A stretch of 64,000 nucleotides of DNA, from positions 478,910,157 through 478,974,156 of the forward strand of contig NC_081412.1 of assembly GCF_030272615.1 (NCBI RefSeq). Direction: 5' to 3'. Positions 22,801 through 34,504 of the stretch are shown piece after piece. The DNA comes from Cryptomeria japonica. Taxonomy: Eukaryota; Streptophyta; Pinopsida; Cupressales; Cupressaceae. A program made the position numbers and the translations under genes. How positions within the stretch are numbered: the stretch's first letter is position 1; every line of letters begins with the position of its first letter. Below the pieces are notes generated by a model. It did not search any database. It had not been told where the DNA came from and saw only the letters and a list, made by a program, of their open reading frames with translations.

Positions 22801-24330
22801 TATAAAGATGATAACTAGATAATAGCCATGGAAGAAGAGTTACATCATATTGAAAAGAATAATACTTGGGAACTTGTGCCTAGACCTAAGGATAAAAATG
22901 TTATTGGTACTAAATGGGTTTTCAGGAACAAATTAAATGAAGTCGGTGAAGTAGTCAGAAATAAAACTAGACTGTTCTGCAAAGGATATTCACAGCAAGA
23001 AGGAATTTATTATGAAGAAACTTTTTCTTTGGTTGCTAGAATTGAAGTTGTTAGATGGTTACTTGCTTCTGCTACTTATAAAGATTTCAAGGTATATCAG
23101 ATGGATGTCAAATCTGCATTTTTGAATGGTGATCTAGAGGAAGAGGTTTCCATTGAGCAACCTGATGGATTTTCACTATTGGATGATGGATACATGGTAT
23201 GTAAGTTTAAGAAAGTACTTTATGGATTGAAGCAAGCTCTAAGAGCCTGGTATGCTAGATTAGACAAATACTTGTTGAAATTGAGATTTACTAAAATTAC
23301 TGCTGATAGTAATCTGTACTTTAAGATTGAAAATTATAACATTCTGATTGTTGAAGTCTTTGTTGATGACATTATCTTTGGTGGTGATGATGATATGAGT
23401 ATGATGTTTGCCAATGATATGCAGAAAGAATTTGAGATGTCTATGATTGGTGAGATGAAATTTTTCTTAGGTTTACAAATTGCGCAGACATGAAAAGGTA
23501 TTTTTTTTATCTCAAACTAAGTATGTGAAGAAACTGTTGAAGAAGTTTGGACTAGATGATTCCAAACCGGTTGGAACTCCTTTGGTGACTGGTTGTAAAT
23601 TGTCCAAAAATGATGAATCTCTGAAAGTTGATCAGATTTTGTACAGATCTACGGCTAGTGGACTGCTATATCTTACTTAGACTAGGCCTGACATTATGCA
23701 TGTTGTGTGTAAGACTACTAGATATCAAGTTGATCCGAAGGAAAGTCATGTCACTGTTGTTAAGAGGATATTCAAATATCTAAAGGGGACTGTGGATTAT
23801 GGTTTATGGTATCCAAAGGATGATGATTTCATGTTGTGTGCCTACACTGATGCAGATTGAGTTGGTGATGTTGATGATCGAAAGAGTACTACCGGTGGAG
23901 CATTCTTTTTGGGAAAGAAGTTGGTTTCTTGGGCAAGTAAGAAACAAGATTCAGTATCCTTATCTATTGCTAAAGCTGAGTACATTGTTGCTGCTAGTAA
24001 TTGCACTCAGATAGATTGGATGAAGCAAATGTTGAAAGATATCAGAGTTATTCATGATGAGCCTACTGTCATTTATAGTGATAATTCCAGTGCTATAAAC
24101 ATGTCAAAGAATCTGATAAAACATTCAGAGACTAAGCACATATAAATCAAATATAAATATTTAAGAGAGCAAGTCAGTGAAGAGAAGGTGAGGTTGGAAT
24201 ATGTATCTACAAAGGAAAAAATTGTTGATATTTTCACTAAGCCTTTGCCTACAGATACATTTATTTACTTGAGAGACAGGTTAGGGGTATCCACCCCTCC
24301 TGATGAGAACAAGATGCATTGAGTTGCACT
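22801..24330 (+). pseudogene. copia B reverse transcriptase and RNase H
   Basis: RVT_2-type reverse transcriptase begins at MEEELHHIEKNNTWELVPRP (22828). It carries TKWVFRNKLNEVG, YQMDVKSAFLNGDLEEEV (about 23095-23150) and the active site FVDD (23359-23370). A frameshift near 23480 moves the rest to another frame. RNase H follows, with CAYTDAD near 23839, RKSTTGGAFFLG, SLSIAKAEYI (about 23958-23990), VIYSDNSSAI (about 24069-24100) and the tail VDIFTKPLP (about 24228-24252). Stops at 23678 and near 23858 sit where Gln and Trp are usual. The catalytic residues are otherwise present. Confidence 0.92.
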
Positions 24331-24638
24331 GATTCAGTGGATTTCAAAAGCCTTATTATTTTATTCGGATTGGTGTGTTGGTGTTGCTCCTCTGTTGGAG
24401 TAGTCTATTGATTTGGTTGTGTATCCTAGGGGGAGAGAGATTCATGTTTCTATTTTGGGAGTGAGTTTGGTTTTCTGTTTTGGAGATCTTTGGCATTATT
24501 GTCAAAGGGGGAGAGAGACCATGTGAAAAACTACATTATCTATCTTGATCTTAGGAGGAGTTTGTTGGTAATATCTTTTTTCTTTGCATTGACTATTTTT
24601 CACATTCATATGTTGCCATCAATGCCAAAGGGGGAGAT
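24331..24638 (+). other. copia B 3' untranslated stretch with repeated polypurine tracts
   Basis: Non-coding. Purine runs occur near 24428 (AGGGGGAGAGAGA), 24505 (AAAGGGGGAGAGAGA) and 24628-24637 (AAAGGGGGAGA). Only the last abuts the 3' LTR and should be the plus-strand primer. The surrounding text TTTGGCATTATTGTCAAAGGGGGAG recurs in inverted-looking variants, which suggests local duplication of the primer region. Confidence 0.7.
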
Positions 24639-25903
24639 TGTTTGATTTGTTGGATATGGTTGTTCATTGCTGCTGCTAGGATAAGTTGTTGTCATTGATG
24701 TCAACATATTCATGTGGCTTGTTCTGGTGAGTTTGGGAAGATCTTTTGATCCAGTTTTGTAGTTTGGTTTCCGCTGATCACTGTTCTACATAATCCGATA
24801 TTTCCTTTCGTATATTTCGGTGTGATCAGATCTTGTGCTGAGGTTTTTCTTTATTGTTTGGTATGATCTTGTGTATCTTTATTTTAGATGGTTTGTGATT
24901 TGGTGCCCCACAAGTTATCTTTCTTCATGACAATTGTTGATTGGTTGTGTTCTTGAGCTTCCTGGTGTTGATCCATGAAGATTTGATAAGTGTTGTTTAT
25001 GCGGTTGTTGGTAATGATTCTAAAGTGCTTGTTGGTGTTTCCTAGTTGTGTCCTATTTTTTTTGGTGATCCACATTGATCGTTGTGCAAGTTTTTGGTGG
25101 TTTTCATCAACCAGTATTGATTTTCGTGTTATGCATTTTTTTGATGGTTTAGTGTGTTGTAGTTGATCTTGGCATGACTTTTGGTGGATGTGATCGTTTG
25201 GAAATTTGAATTAGGTCCATGCTATGTAATATAAATTATTATATTGGTCCAGTGATCGATCTTTGTATCGTGTAATGTAATCTTTGTAATTGTGAGTTGA
25301 GGGTTGAGGGTTTAGCCGACCTTGTTATCAAGGTTGATGAATTGTATATTTAGGTGAGTTATTCACTTAGTTTTGGTGTAGATATTATGTCTGGATTATC
25401 ATAGAGATTTGTGTGTGTGAACAAGAGATTTATCCTTTGGTGAAGTGTTGTGGAGAGATTGGTGTTGTAGGACAAACAATTGTGCTTAACTGGAACTGTC
25501 GTCAGGCATTTGTAGATGCTATCATTGCAGGTCATTTCTTCTGGATTGTAGTCTGAATCCTATTTTAAGTCAATGAGACTTCCCTCAGGGTTGTAGCCTT
25601 TCGGGAAAATATCTTTTGAGCAGTGACCTCTAGGCAGTGTGCCTGAATGCATGTGCATTTCCCATTGTAAGATTTTCACATACTACTACAGAGTATCATC
25701 TTATTGTGGATAGGTTCCCACCGTGTTTTTTCCCTTAACAAGTTTTTGCACTTCAAAAATCTTGGTGTTGTGTGTTGTGTTATTAATTTGCTTATCTATT
25801 TATTGCTGAAGTTTATTAGTTTATATCTTGAAGTTTAATTATGAGATCTGGTGAAGACTGATTCACCCCCCCTCTCAGTCTTCCTTCTTGATTGTTGCTG
25901 ACA
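24639..25903 (+). repeat. 3' LTR of copia B (1,265 bp)
   Basis: It begins TGTTTGATTTGTTGG and ends GTTGCTGACA. It is colinear with the LTR at 8854. The TATA box of the 5' copy is TATATATAGG, and here it has become TATATTTAGG (25344-25353). Confidence 0.92.
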
Positions 25904-26630
25904 GTCATGCCCTTTGGACTGAAGAATGCAAGAGAAACCTACCAAAGAGTGATGACTAGAATCTTTCACGATTTGCTACATAAAATAATGGAAGATTATG
26001 TTGATGACCTCCTTGGGAAATCTAAGGCAAGAGGTCAACATATTCTGATCCTCGGGCAAATCTTTGAAAGACTTGAAAAGTACAAGCTATGCTTAAACCC
26101 CAAGAAATGCGTCTTCGACGTCACATCTGGAAAACTCCTTGGCTTCATAGTTTCCTGTAGAGGCATAGAAGTGGATCCTGCTAAGGTGAAATCTATTATG
26201 AAAATTCCTCCCCCAAAGACTCTTAGGAAGTTACGTAGTCTCCAAGGCAAGCTTCAGTCTATTAGAAGGTTTATTGCACAACTTGCTGACAAGTGTCACC
26301 CATTTGTGCACCTCCTCAAAAAGGATACAAAATTCAAATGGGACTATTTGTGTCAAAAGTCTTTTGAAAAATTAAAAGAATACCTAGCTTGACTAACCAT
26401 TCTCATGCCTTCCATTTCGGGACAACAACTTCTCTTGTATATATCAACAACCGCAGTGGCACTAGGGGCATTATTGGCATAAATAAATGATCAGGGTAAA
26501 GAGCACGCAATCTACTACATCAGTCAAACTTTAGTGGGGTACAAACTTAACTGCACCCCCATAGAAAGGGCATGCCTCACACTTGTCTTCAACATACAAA
26601 AGCTCCACCACTACATGCTAAAAATAAGAC
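25904..26630 (+). pseudogene. gypsy A reverse transcriptase C-terminal part and RNase H
   Basis: Resumes the domain cut at 8853: VMPFGLKNARETYQRVM, then the active site YVDD intact at 25997-26008, NPKKCVFDVTSGKLLGFIVS (about 26098-26160) and the connection to RNase H with ISTTAVALGALLA near 26438-26478. Stops lie at 26390 and 26479. RNase H continues with EHAIYYISQTLVGYKLNC and a one-base shift near 26625. The YVDD here contrasts with the damaged YVDG of element E. Confidence 0.88.
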
Positions 26631-27240
26631 AAAATTGATTGCAAAGATTGACCCCTTGGAGTATCTGCTATCAAAAGATGCTCTCACAGGAACAACCGCA
26701 AAATGGGTCATGCTTTTAAGCAAGTCTGACATTGAGTATGTAGATAGAAAATCAATCAAGGGACAAATAATCACAGATCAATTGGTCGATGCTCCACTAC
26801 AAGGGGATCATCCCCTCGTCACAAAATTCCTTAATGATTCCATAATGACTGTCACCGCATCATACAAATGGCAGTTATACTCTGATGGCTCTTGCATGAA
26901 AAATGAATCAGGGGTACTGGTCACACCTCAAGGAGATTGTATCCCTAAGTCAATACAAAATAGCGAAATACAAAGCACTAATCACTAGAATCCGCTTGGC
27001 TATTCAAAGGAAGATACTAGAATTGCAGGTTTACAATGATTCCCAACTTGTCATAATGCAAGTCAATGATGAGTACCAGACATAAGATAACAAACTTCTT
27101 CCTTATTGTAGTATGGTTGAGGATATCAAGCAACACTTCATGGTCATCCAATTTGAGCAGATCCCATGTACAAACAACAAAGTTTCAAATGTTATGGCTA
27201 CAATTGGCTCCCTCTTGCAAATGCAGGCAAATAGTTAGAG
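26631..27240 (+). pseudogene. gypsy A connection and archaeal-type RNase H
   Basis: After KTKLIAKIDPLEYLLSKDALTG (about 26625-26690) comes a second, archaeal-type RNase H, a hallmark of Tat-lineage gypsy elements. WQLYSDGSCMKNESG (about 26870-26915) carries the first Asp, and LELQVYNDSQLVIMQVNDEYQT (about 27017-27082) carries a second. QFEQIPCTNNKVSNVMATIGS (about 27148-27210) is the C-terminal block. Frames change near 26940 and 27085. It would remove RNA during cDNA synthesis together with the primary RNase H. Confidence 0.75.
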
Positions 27241-27538
27241 ATGTGAGTTTTTTTGTTGAGCAGCTCCTTATCCCAACATACCACCTCCCTGAGTCTAAAA
27301 TGGTGTGTGTACTCGTTGGTCTTGAATCCCCTTGGTATCAAGAGACCTTCACCTACCTAAAGGACAAAAGCATCCCTCCCCGCCTAACCAAAACCCAACA
27401 ACAGATCTTCATCCATTGTTGCGATCGTTACACCATCCTTGGAGACACCTTGTTCCAAAGGCATTTTGATGGTTCCCTCTTAAGGTGTCTAGACAGGCAA
27501 GAGGCTGAATGGGAACTATGCAAAGTGCATGAGGGCAT
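27241..27538 (+). pseudogene. gypsy A pol linker leading to integrase, cut by solo LTR C
   Basis: The linker between archaeal-type RNase H and integrase, including FVEQLLIPTYHLPESK, DRYTILGDTLFQRHFDGSLLRCL and CKVHEGI. The last is the start of the integrase zinc finger (H.G.CG.H pattern). It is cut at 27538 by solo LTR C and continues at 30099. Most of it (from 27412) is present a second time at 31655-31780. Confidence 0.75.
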
Positions 27539-30098
27539 TGTTGGCATTGTGTTGTCATTGATGTCGATCAGTACTATATGGTAACCAGTATGGGAGGTTG
27601 AAGTGTATTGTTATCCTTGTTGTCAACTAGTATTTTAAATCACTAGTACACAACTTAGTGTTGACTTGTGTTGATGACAAGTATGATGACCGGTAAAGTA
27701 ATGTGTTGGAATTGAGATGTTGTCAACCGGTAAGCATGTGTTTGGAAATTTAGTAGGGTGAGCTAATGACAAAGTGCAAAACTGATATGCAGGTGGATGT
27801 GAAACTGCAGGACTCCCATCAGAATAATAGGTCATCTAAGGATGGTGACATGACCAATAGAGTTTGGATTGCTTCAACTTAGTAAAGTGGACAAAGGGGA
27901 TATCTATCGGATTATGTATAGGAGAGGAGACAAGGATTCACTTCTACCGAGCAAGAAAATGTAGGTAATTGGATACATAGACCAGATGAGTAATGTAGAA
28001 AGATGAGGAATCCCTCTGAGGTTGAGATCAAAGATGTGCACTGGGTCAGCATGTGAAGACATGATGTGCTACCGAGGTAGAGAAGGAAGAGTTAAGATGG
28101 TGAGTTTATCTTCTTGGCAAATTGGTTGAGAAGAGAACCAGTCAAATGAAAATGAGGCTCTGCAGTTGCACACATGGAGTTACCGGTATGCGGATGGAAA
28201 GTGGTGTTGCCACAGATGCATAACGGATGGAGATAGTTGGCATGAAGATATCATGCACACTATCGATATGAAGGCAAAAACATGCAAATTGGTAAACAAG
28301 GAGAATACTGGCATACAACCAAGTGGACAGAGAGACAAAGGTGAAGTGATCTCAGTCTGATGATGATGCACATGATGCATCATCCAAGATTATTGTTGAA
28401 GACCGACGTGATTGATGACTAAGCTGACAAGATCTACCGGCACAAGGAAGGAAAAGGCAAGAAGGTTAACCAGTAAGCAAAGAGGGACCGGTAGAATGAA
28501 GCATACATTGGTTGTGTGATATTGGTCAATGACCATGTTGGTTCGACATAGTGAGCTAAGGTGGATGTCGACAGAGGTGCTAAGAGAAGACATACCAGTA
28601 GGGTTACTAGAAAACCAGTAAGGTTAGATGTCTAGTAGGTGTGCACCAGTTGAGTGTTTGGTGGGTGATCCTATCTAAACCGACACAAAGGTCTAAGTTG
28701 AGATGGATACCGACAGGGATGCCACATGGAGTTGAAGTGGTAAGCTTGCAGAAGTCGGTGAAGTGCCATGATGGTGAGGTTGTTGCAGAGTTGGTCGATA
28801 TTTAATGTTGATTGTGACTGTTATGGGTCGAGATGCAGAGGAGTTGTGGCTCGAGGTAGGACGTATCTGATTGGATTCATGGAGTGCACTGATCGATGCA
28901 GGATGTCTGGATACAGATCGAAGTAGGTGAAGCAAATAATCGAACCATTTATGGTGATTGACCAAACGATGAGCTGACAAATTAAATGCAGATTGCTAAA
29001 GATGGAAGGCATGCACTGGAAGGCATGATATTGACAGTGATGTACAGGAAATCATCTCTAAGACATGATTTGAGGAGATTTGATTGGATATGGTATAGCT
29101 TATTGGTCGAAGAAGAAACCCTAATCGCGCTAGTGCTTGAATTTGTGTTTTGGCAGGAAAACCTGGATATATGTATGCAGACTAAAGACCAGGAGATGAT
29201 GATGTTGCATGTCGAATGTTGAAGTGTGGAATCTGAAAGAGTAGCAAAGAGCCAACCATTCAGTGACTCTATCAAAGATCATATAAAATGTGTGTTGGAG
29301 ATGCAACCGATGAGAGGGTATTAACAGGTAAGGTCAAGGCAACAAGTAAAGAAGCATTTTAGTGTGAATGTCAGTTAAATGGTGAAGAAGAAAAGGCAGT
29401 GAATTGATGGTGAAAGATAGAAGTGGATGAGATCAAGGCAAACCAATAGAGCAGAAATAGAGTAGGGGTAACCAATAGAGCAGAACCGATAAGGCATCAA
29501 CAAAAGAGTGTAGCAGAGAGAAGAAGATAGTGATCTAGCAGAAAGATGAAGAGAGACAAAATGACAGGAAGAGTAGAGAACCAGTAAGGCAGAGAAGGGG
29601 TGATATTGGTAGAGACATTATATGAAGTGGTTGCAAGATTCACTTGTAACAGGTTATTACTTTTGTATTTGATAATGATTCTTTAAAGATCACTGGGATG
29701 GTGCTTAGTGTAGGGGTTGTATCTCCTTTGGGTTGGTGCCCATAAACATCAGGGGTTGTAGCTCCTTTGGTTTGGTGCCCATAAAATGCAGGAGTGGTAC
29801 TCCTTGGGTTGGTGCCCTAAATGTTGTAACCGAAGTGTTTCATTGTGAGGCTGGATTGGAGTAGCTGAGTCTAGCAACATTTCTCACCAAGGTTTTTCCC
29901 ATCTTGGGTTTTCCTCGTATATACTGGTGTTATGGGATGTGCCCTTTTGTATGCTTGCATTGCATTGTCTTGATTTATCTTACCAGTAAACCCACTAGGT
30001 AATAAGATGATAATTTGTATACACACATAGGATAGTTAAAGGGAAAAGATTGAGAACCACTGATTCACCCCCCTCTCAGTGGTACATTGTGTTTAACA
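27539..30098 (+). mobile_element. solo LTR C, copia-type (2,560 bp)
   Basis: It begins TGTTGGCATTG and ends TTTAACA, flanked by GGCAT (27534-27538) and GGTAT (30099-30103), a 5-bp duplication with one change. The end carries GATTCACCCCCCTCTCAGT, the same near-terminal signature as copia B. No coding frame is credible. A 39-bp unit containing GGTTGTATCTCCTTTGG and GGTTGGTGCCC is tandemly repeated three times at about 29712-29828. It is the product of recombination between the two LTRs of a full element, or a very long-LTR family. Confidence 0.82.
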
Positions 30099-30195
30099 GG
30101 TATTTGTGGGGCACACTCAAGTCATCTCACTTTGGCTAAAAAGCTCTTGTGAACAGGATACTATTAGCCTGCAATGGAAGAAGAGACTTATCACT
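30099..30195 (+). pseudogene. gypsy A integrase zinc-finger stub (left copy)
   Basis: Only 97 bp of integrase N-terminus (CGAHSSHLTLAKKLL-like) remain before LTR D starts. The same segment recurs at 31779-31873, where the gene goes on. Confidence 0.7.
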
Positions 30196-31654
30196 TGTAC
30201 ACGGGAAAATGCAGTGACAAAAATGAATAAATTGAATCTAAAAGACCCACACACCAATGAGACTCTTGGTGCTAGTATATGAACTAATTGAATTAGTTAA
30301 ACTTCCCAAGGGGTGTCCCATTGTTCTCTATCTCACAGGATCCCTAAAGTCAATGTTTTGCTTTCAGATCATTGAGCAAATGACTTAGGAATGACAACTC
30401 CAAGAATGAGTGATATTTGATTTATACGCATGAATGCATTCTAAGATATATATGATGTTACAACTATGATGATTAATCTAGTATGAAAATGATGATATGA
30501 TAAAAGATTAGCAAACTATCCTAGCATGATATACTAACCAAGCATGAATATTCTATGATATGAAAAATACTTCTAAATGCTATGATGATATTCTAACAAA
30601 GAGAGGCTAAAATGCTTAGTAAATTAGACTATAATGTAGATGCATGAAACTTGGATTGATGAAAATGAGGAATGAGAGCTCTATTTATAGGGAAAATAGG
30701 GCAATGGATGGTCAAGATTGAGTAATCTTAACAAGGGCTAGGATTGAAAGTTAATCAATCAATGTTAGCAATTTTGACCAATGAATTGGTGACAATTGTT
30801 GACAAAGGGTTGTTTGAGAGGAGATGCAAGAAGCATTAAATGTCTGAGAAGACATGAAGGTTACCCTAGGAGGTAAGTGTGAAGGTTAGGTTAGGGTTAT
30901 CTAATGGATAAATCTTTTACCCAAGGGGTAAAATCTTGTGCAAGGGTTAAATGGATAACCAGGGTTAAAGCAATTAATGCTTGATGAGACCCTTGGGTTA
31001 GCTGAGGGTCAAGTTAGAGAGAAAGTCTCTAACCATGCAAGAAGGTTGAGTTAGCCATTAATGGTTAGGAAGACTTTGGGGACAAATTTGTAAGAGTCCT
31101 TCCAAATTTGGGGGAACTCAACAAGTTAGCTTGTTGAAGAAATAAAGCCTTTAATGCATTTAGAAGACTTTCTTCCAACTTTGAGAAGAGACCTCCTCAA
31201 ATTTAGGGAAATGGTAGAATAAGAGGGATTAAGGCTAATTGATTAAGATTAGATGGGCTCTAGAAGAATTCTTAGGAGGCAAGTGGGAGATGTAGGAAAA
31301 GAATTTTAATTAAAATTAAATTGATTTATTTTAACCAAAATAGATGCAACTTGCATAAATACAAGTGGGGGATTTTACTAAATAAATTAGATTTATTTAT
31401 TTGCGAGGATCAATTTAATTAAATGTCAATTTAATTAAAAAGGGAGAAAGGGGAATTAATTAAATAAAGTGATTTATTTAATTAAAGGCCAGAAAAGGTT
31501 TAGGTGAATTTAATTAAATAAATTGAGTAACTCATTTAATCAAATAGATGAATGTGAAGAAATTAATTAAATAGAATTTAATTAATAGGAAGAATGGGGT
31601 TAAAATAAATATTATATATTTATTTAAGAAAGTGGTCAAATTTATACGTCTACA
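30196..31654 (-). mobile_element. solo LTR D, gypsy E family (1,459 bp)
   Basis: It begins TGTACACGGG and ends ACGTCTACA, so on the minus strand it reads TGTAGACGT to ACA. It is colinear with the E 3' LTR at 36676-38168, including CCCACACACCAATGAGACTC and the TATA box CTATAAATAG (minus strand, 30681-30690). The 5-bp flanks (TCACT, TCCAT) do not match. Instead the LTR is bordered by two 219-bp copies of A-family pol (27412-27538 plus 30104-30195, and 31655-31873). Confidence 0.85.
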
Positions 31655-33003
31655 TCCATCGTTGTGATCATTACACCATCCTTGGAGACACCTTGTTTTG
31701 AAGGAATTTTGATGGTTCCCTCTTAAGGTGTCTAGACAGACAAGAGGTTGAATGGGCACTATGCGAAGTGCACAAAGGTATTTGTGGGGCACACTCAAGT
31801 GGTCTCACTTTGGCTAAAACGCTCTTGTGAATAGGATACTACCGGCCTAAAATGGAAGAAGACACTTATCACTATGTGCAGAAATGTATTCCTTGTCAGA
31901 AGCATGTCGACAAGATTCATGCACCATCACAAGATCTACAACCTTTTATCACACCTTGGCCCTTCTCACAGTGGGGGCTCGATCTCATTGGGAAAATCCA
32001 CCCTGCATCCTCCAACGATCATAAATTCATCATCACCGCTACTAATTACTTCACTAAGTGGGTGGAGGCCATGCCTCTTACCTTCACCACTGGGAAACAG
32101 ATCTCTAAATTCATTTTGAACTACTTAATCTATCATTATGGAATCCCCAATTTCATTATCATAGATAATGGCAGACCTTTTAAAAATCGAGATGTTAAAG
32201 AGCTCTATCAGAAGTTTGATATCCAACACCGACTCTCCACCCCGTATTACCCGCAAGGTAACTATCAAGTTGAGGCTTCTCATAAAACCCTAATCAAAAT
32301 CCTTATAAAGATAGTCAATGAAGTTGATCATGATTGGCACTTGCAACTCCATCTCGCCCTCTGGGCCTACTGCACAAGTATCCGCACACCCAAAGGAGCC
32401 ACCCCGTATTCCCTAGTCTTCAGTTTTGAAGCCATGCTTCCCCTTCAGATCAAGATCCGATCACTCAGGGTATCATTGCAAAATATTCTCCCTAAGGAAG
32501 AATACAAGGTTGTCAGGCTTCAAGAGCTTGAATTGCTAGATGAAAGGCATCTCAAGGCCTTAAACCACCTCCAGGTATATCAGAACCGCCTACGGTTGAG
32601 CTATAACAAGAAGGTCAGAACTCGAGAATTTGATGTTGGTGATCTTGTGCTTATGGAGAACCAGAAAAACCTACAGGACCATGAAAAGAAAGGAAAGTTT
32701 GAGCCTAATTGGCTTGGACCATATGTGATTACAACAGAATATGGATCATGTGCCTATCATTTGGCCACTCCCAAAGGTGAACCCTTGGATGAGCCTATGA
32801 ACATTATGCACTTGAATATATTCTATGCCTACTCCTCAAAGGTTTCTAGTCTCTCAAACATCAAAAAATCAAAAAAATCAAGAAAAGTACAAAAAAATGG
32901 AAAAATCAAAGAAAAATCAATTCGTCCATCAATGAAAACCACTTTGTGGCACTATGGGCAAGTACCTTGGCGAAAACCTTATTTCGGGCATCTAGGTAAA
33001 TAA
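31655..33003 (+). pseudogene. gypsy A integrase (right copy)
   Basis: The only long intact frame of the window runs 31852-33003 (383 codons). The zinc finger spans about 31770-31910 (HSSGLTLAKTLL-like, then CIPCQKH). The core has WGLDLIGKIHP (first Asp near 31980), IIDNGRPFKN (second Asp near 32164) and the Glu in GNYQVEASHKTL (about 32252-32290), where the family usually has GNGQAEAS. A C-terminal region follows with KGKFEPNWLGPYVI and EPMNIMHLNIFYAY, but no chromodomain, in line with a non-chromovirus. The N-terminal coding part is shared with the left copy. Despite the open frame, the element as a whole is a recombinant fragment. Confidence 0.9.
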
Positions 33004-34490
33004 GCTAGATCCATCATCTAATCAGATAAACACGCTTCCCACTTTTATCATGTTCGCAAGTAAATTCCACTTTATACCGTACCCGATTCCCCCCACCCAG
33101 TAATCTAACATGCAGTTCCCCAATCTTCTCAAATGATGAGGATTGTACAACTTTACTTTCCAAATAAGGGCATCTGTGCAGGATGACTCCCCATCTTGAT
33201 CAATCACATCTCAAATCCCCCCATTCCCCCCTCCTACTTGCTTACAACTAGTTGTCTCCTTCATTCTTCAATCCACGACACCGCATAAGCTCTGAACCCC
33301 ACCAGTGGATTGTATCTTCGTTAGGAAAATTGATCCGCTGACCCTACATCCAACCCTGTAAATCCCCCACTTTCAAGAGAAGATGAGTCTTTGTCTGAAC
33401 TATACATACAAACTATCCCATTCCACTGAGCTTTTCCCATTACACTAAGCTTTCCCCCAATCTCTGAGCTTGTCCCATCAATTTGAGCTTCTTCTTGACT
33501 TGCACAAAATCTGAACACCCATACACAATGTCTTAACCAAATCCAAGCAGAGATCCTCTTGACTAGTGTCTCTCCTAGTCAGCATAATGTATTTCCTTCC
33601 ATTGATATATTCCATCATCATGTCCATCAGGATGCATCCTTCCCATGACCATAAATCCTACCCAAATCCATGTTCTACTCTTGGCAAGAGATGTTTGTTG
33701 GCCAGACGATTCGTTTGCTTGAATGATCTTTTCGCTTTGATTTTATTTTTTGTCCTAGTACTATACCTATTCATGGATGCCTTGATCTTTCTATATCTTG
33801 GTATGTTTGAGTTGGTGTACATTGGGGCATAGTTTTTACTGTATGATGTGTTTGATGGTTTCTCATGTTTGATCCAACAAGTATTGCATTCACTCTGAGT
33901 ATGTTGATATAGTTGTCTAGCTTGTCTTCTGCATATTCCAATCAAATCCCCATAAAGTATTTGAATGCACGAGGATACCATTCAACTCATATACCTCATA
34001 TATTCAGTCATAGTGACATGTACACTTGCATACATTGAGGTAACCTATTGTCTATGAATCTAGTCCACACATCAGATATTCATTACAATATGATTCCTAT
34101 AATCAATGATGTTGACAATCCTTTGCAAAATCAAACCTAGGATTGCTCTCTACATATTTCATAACAATAATCCCATCATCTTCATTCATAATAATTTCAT
34201 TTATCCTATCATATCCTCTTTCATTCCATCTCCCCTTTTCCCTAGGGTCTTCAATTTATTCACTTTCCCTATCCCTCCCCTTTTTCCTTTCATCATATAG
34301 TCCTATCCATTTCATGAGCATAGCTGTGTTCTTGAAACCCACATGTCCTCTCGAGGGGGCATACCACTGCTTCCTCATCACCCTTCCTCAACCCACCAAT
34401 GACTGGGGCATCATGCTACTAGTCCTTATCCTTTTCTATCCACTATGTTTTATTCTTCTTTGGCATAACATCACTTCATGATGCTATATC
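33004..34490 (+). other. gypsy A 3' non-coding stretch between pol and polypurine tract
   Basis: About 1.5 kb, pyrimidine-rich and without a convincing gene. A hydrophobic frame at 34143-34481 exists, but it is made of T/C-rich codons next to the polypurine tract and shows no envelope features. Tat-like elements often have a long spacer here. Confidence 0.6.
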
Positions 34491-34504
34491 AAAGAGGGAA
34501 AAAA
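34491..34504 (+). promoter_or_regulatory. gypsy A polypurine tract
   Basis: AAAGAGGGAAAAAA directly precedes the LTR start TGTAGACAC at 34505. It is the primer for plus-strand DNA synthesis. The E element has a close counterpart, AAAGAGGGGCAAAA, on the minus strand at 38169-38182. Confidence 0.9.

Larger units (their letters stand above)
8854..25903 (+). mobile_element. Ty1/copia element B, full length with two LTRs
   Basis: The element is 17,050 bp including its own insertions F and G. The LTRs at 8854-10100 and 24639-25903 both begin TGTTGGATTTGTTGG or a close variant and end AACA or GACA. Flanks are ATCAT (8849-8853) and GTCAT (25904-25908), a 5-bp target duplication with one change. The domain order gag, protease, integrase, RT, RNase H is that of Ty1/copia. 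By eye the LTRs differ at about 9 percent of positions in their first 165 bp, so the insertion is old. Every domain carries stops or frameshifts, so it is inactive. Confidence 0.93.
4390..30195 (+). mobile_element. Ty3/gypsy element A, left copy (5'-truncated, nested insertions)
   Basis: Gag, protease, reverse transcriptase, RNase H and archaeal-type RNase H follow one another on the plus strand, which is the Ty3/gypsy order. The DGG-type protease, the zinc motif ending GHDTRKC and the second RNase H point to the Tat side of the non-chromovirus gypsy elements. No 5' LTR or primer-binding site precedes gag, so the 5' end is lost. The copy is interrupted by copia B (8854-25903) and solo LTR C (27539-30098). 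It ends at LTR D (30196), where the sequence jumps back 219 nt along a second A-family copy. Confidence 0.8.

Noticed and set aside
28166-29275. Several frames of 60-97 codons on both strands within solo LTR C
   Set aside because: Overlapping on both strands, low in complexity and without domain features; LTR sequence explains them.
30191-31659. Ordinary 5-bp target duplication around LTR D
   Set aside because: TCACT and TCCAT do not match, and the flanks overlap by 219 nt of the same gene, so simple insertion does not fit.
34143-34481. Hydrophobic frame before the gypsy A polypurine tract, possible envelope-like protein
   Set aside because: It consists of T/C-rich codons in a pyrimidine-rich stretch, shows no signal peptide plus transmembrane layout that I could defend, and nothing similar is seen in element E.
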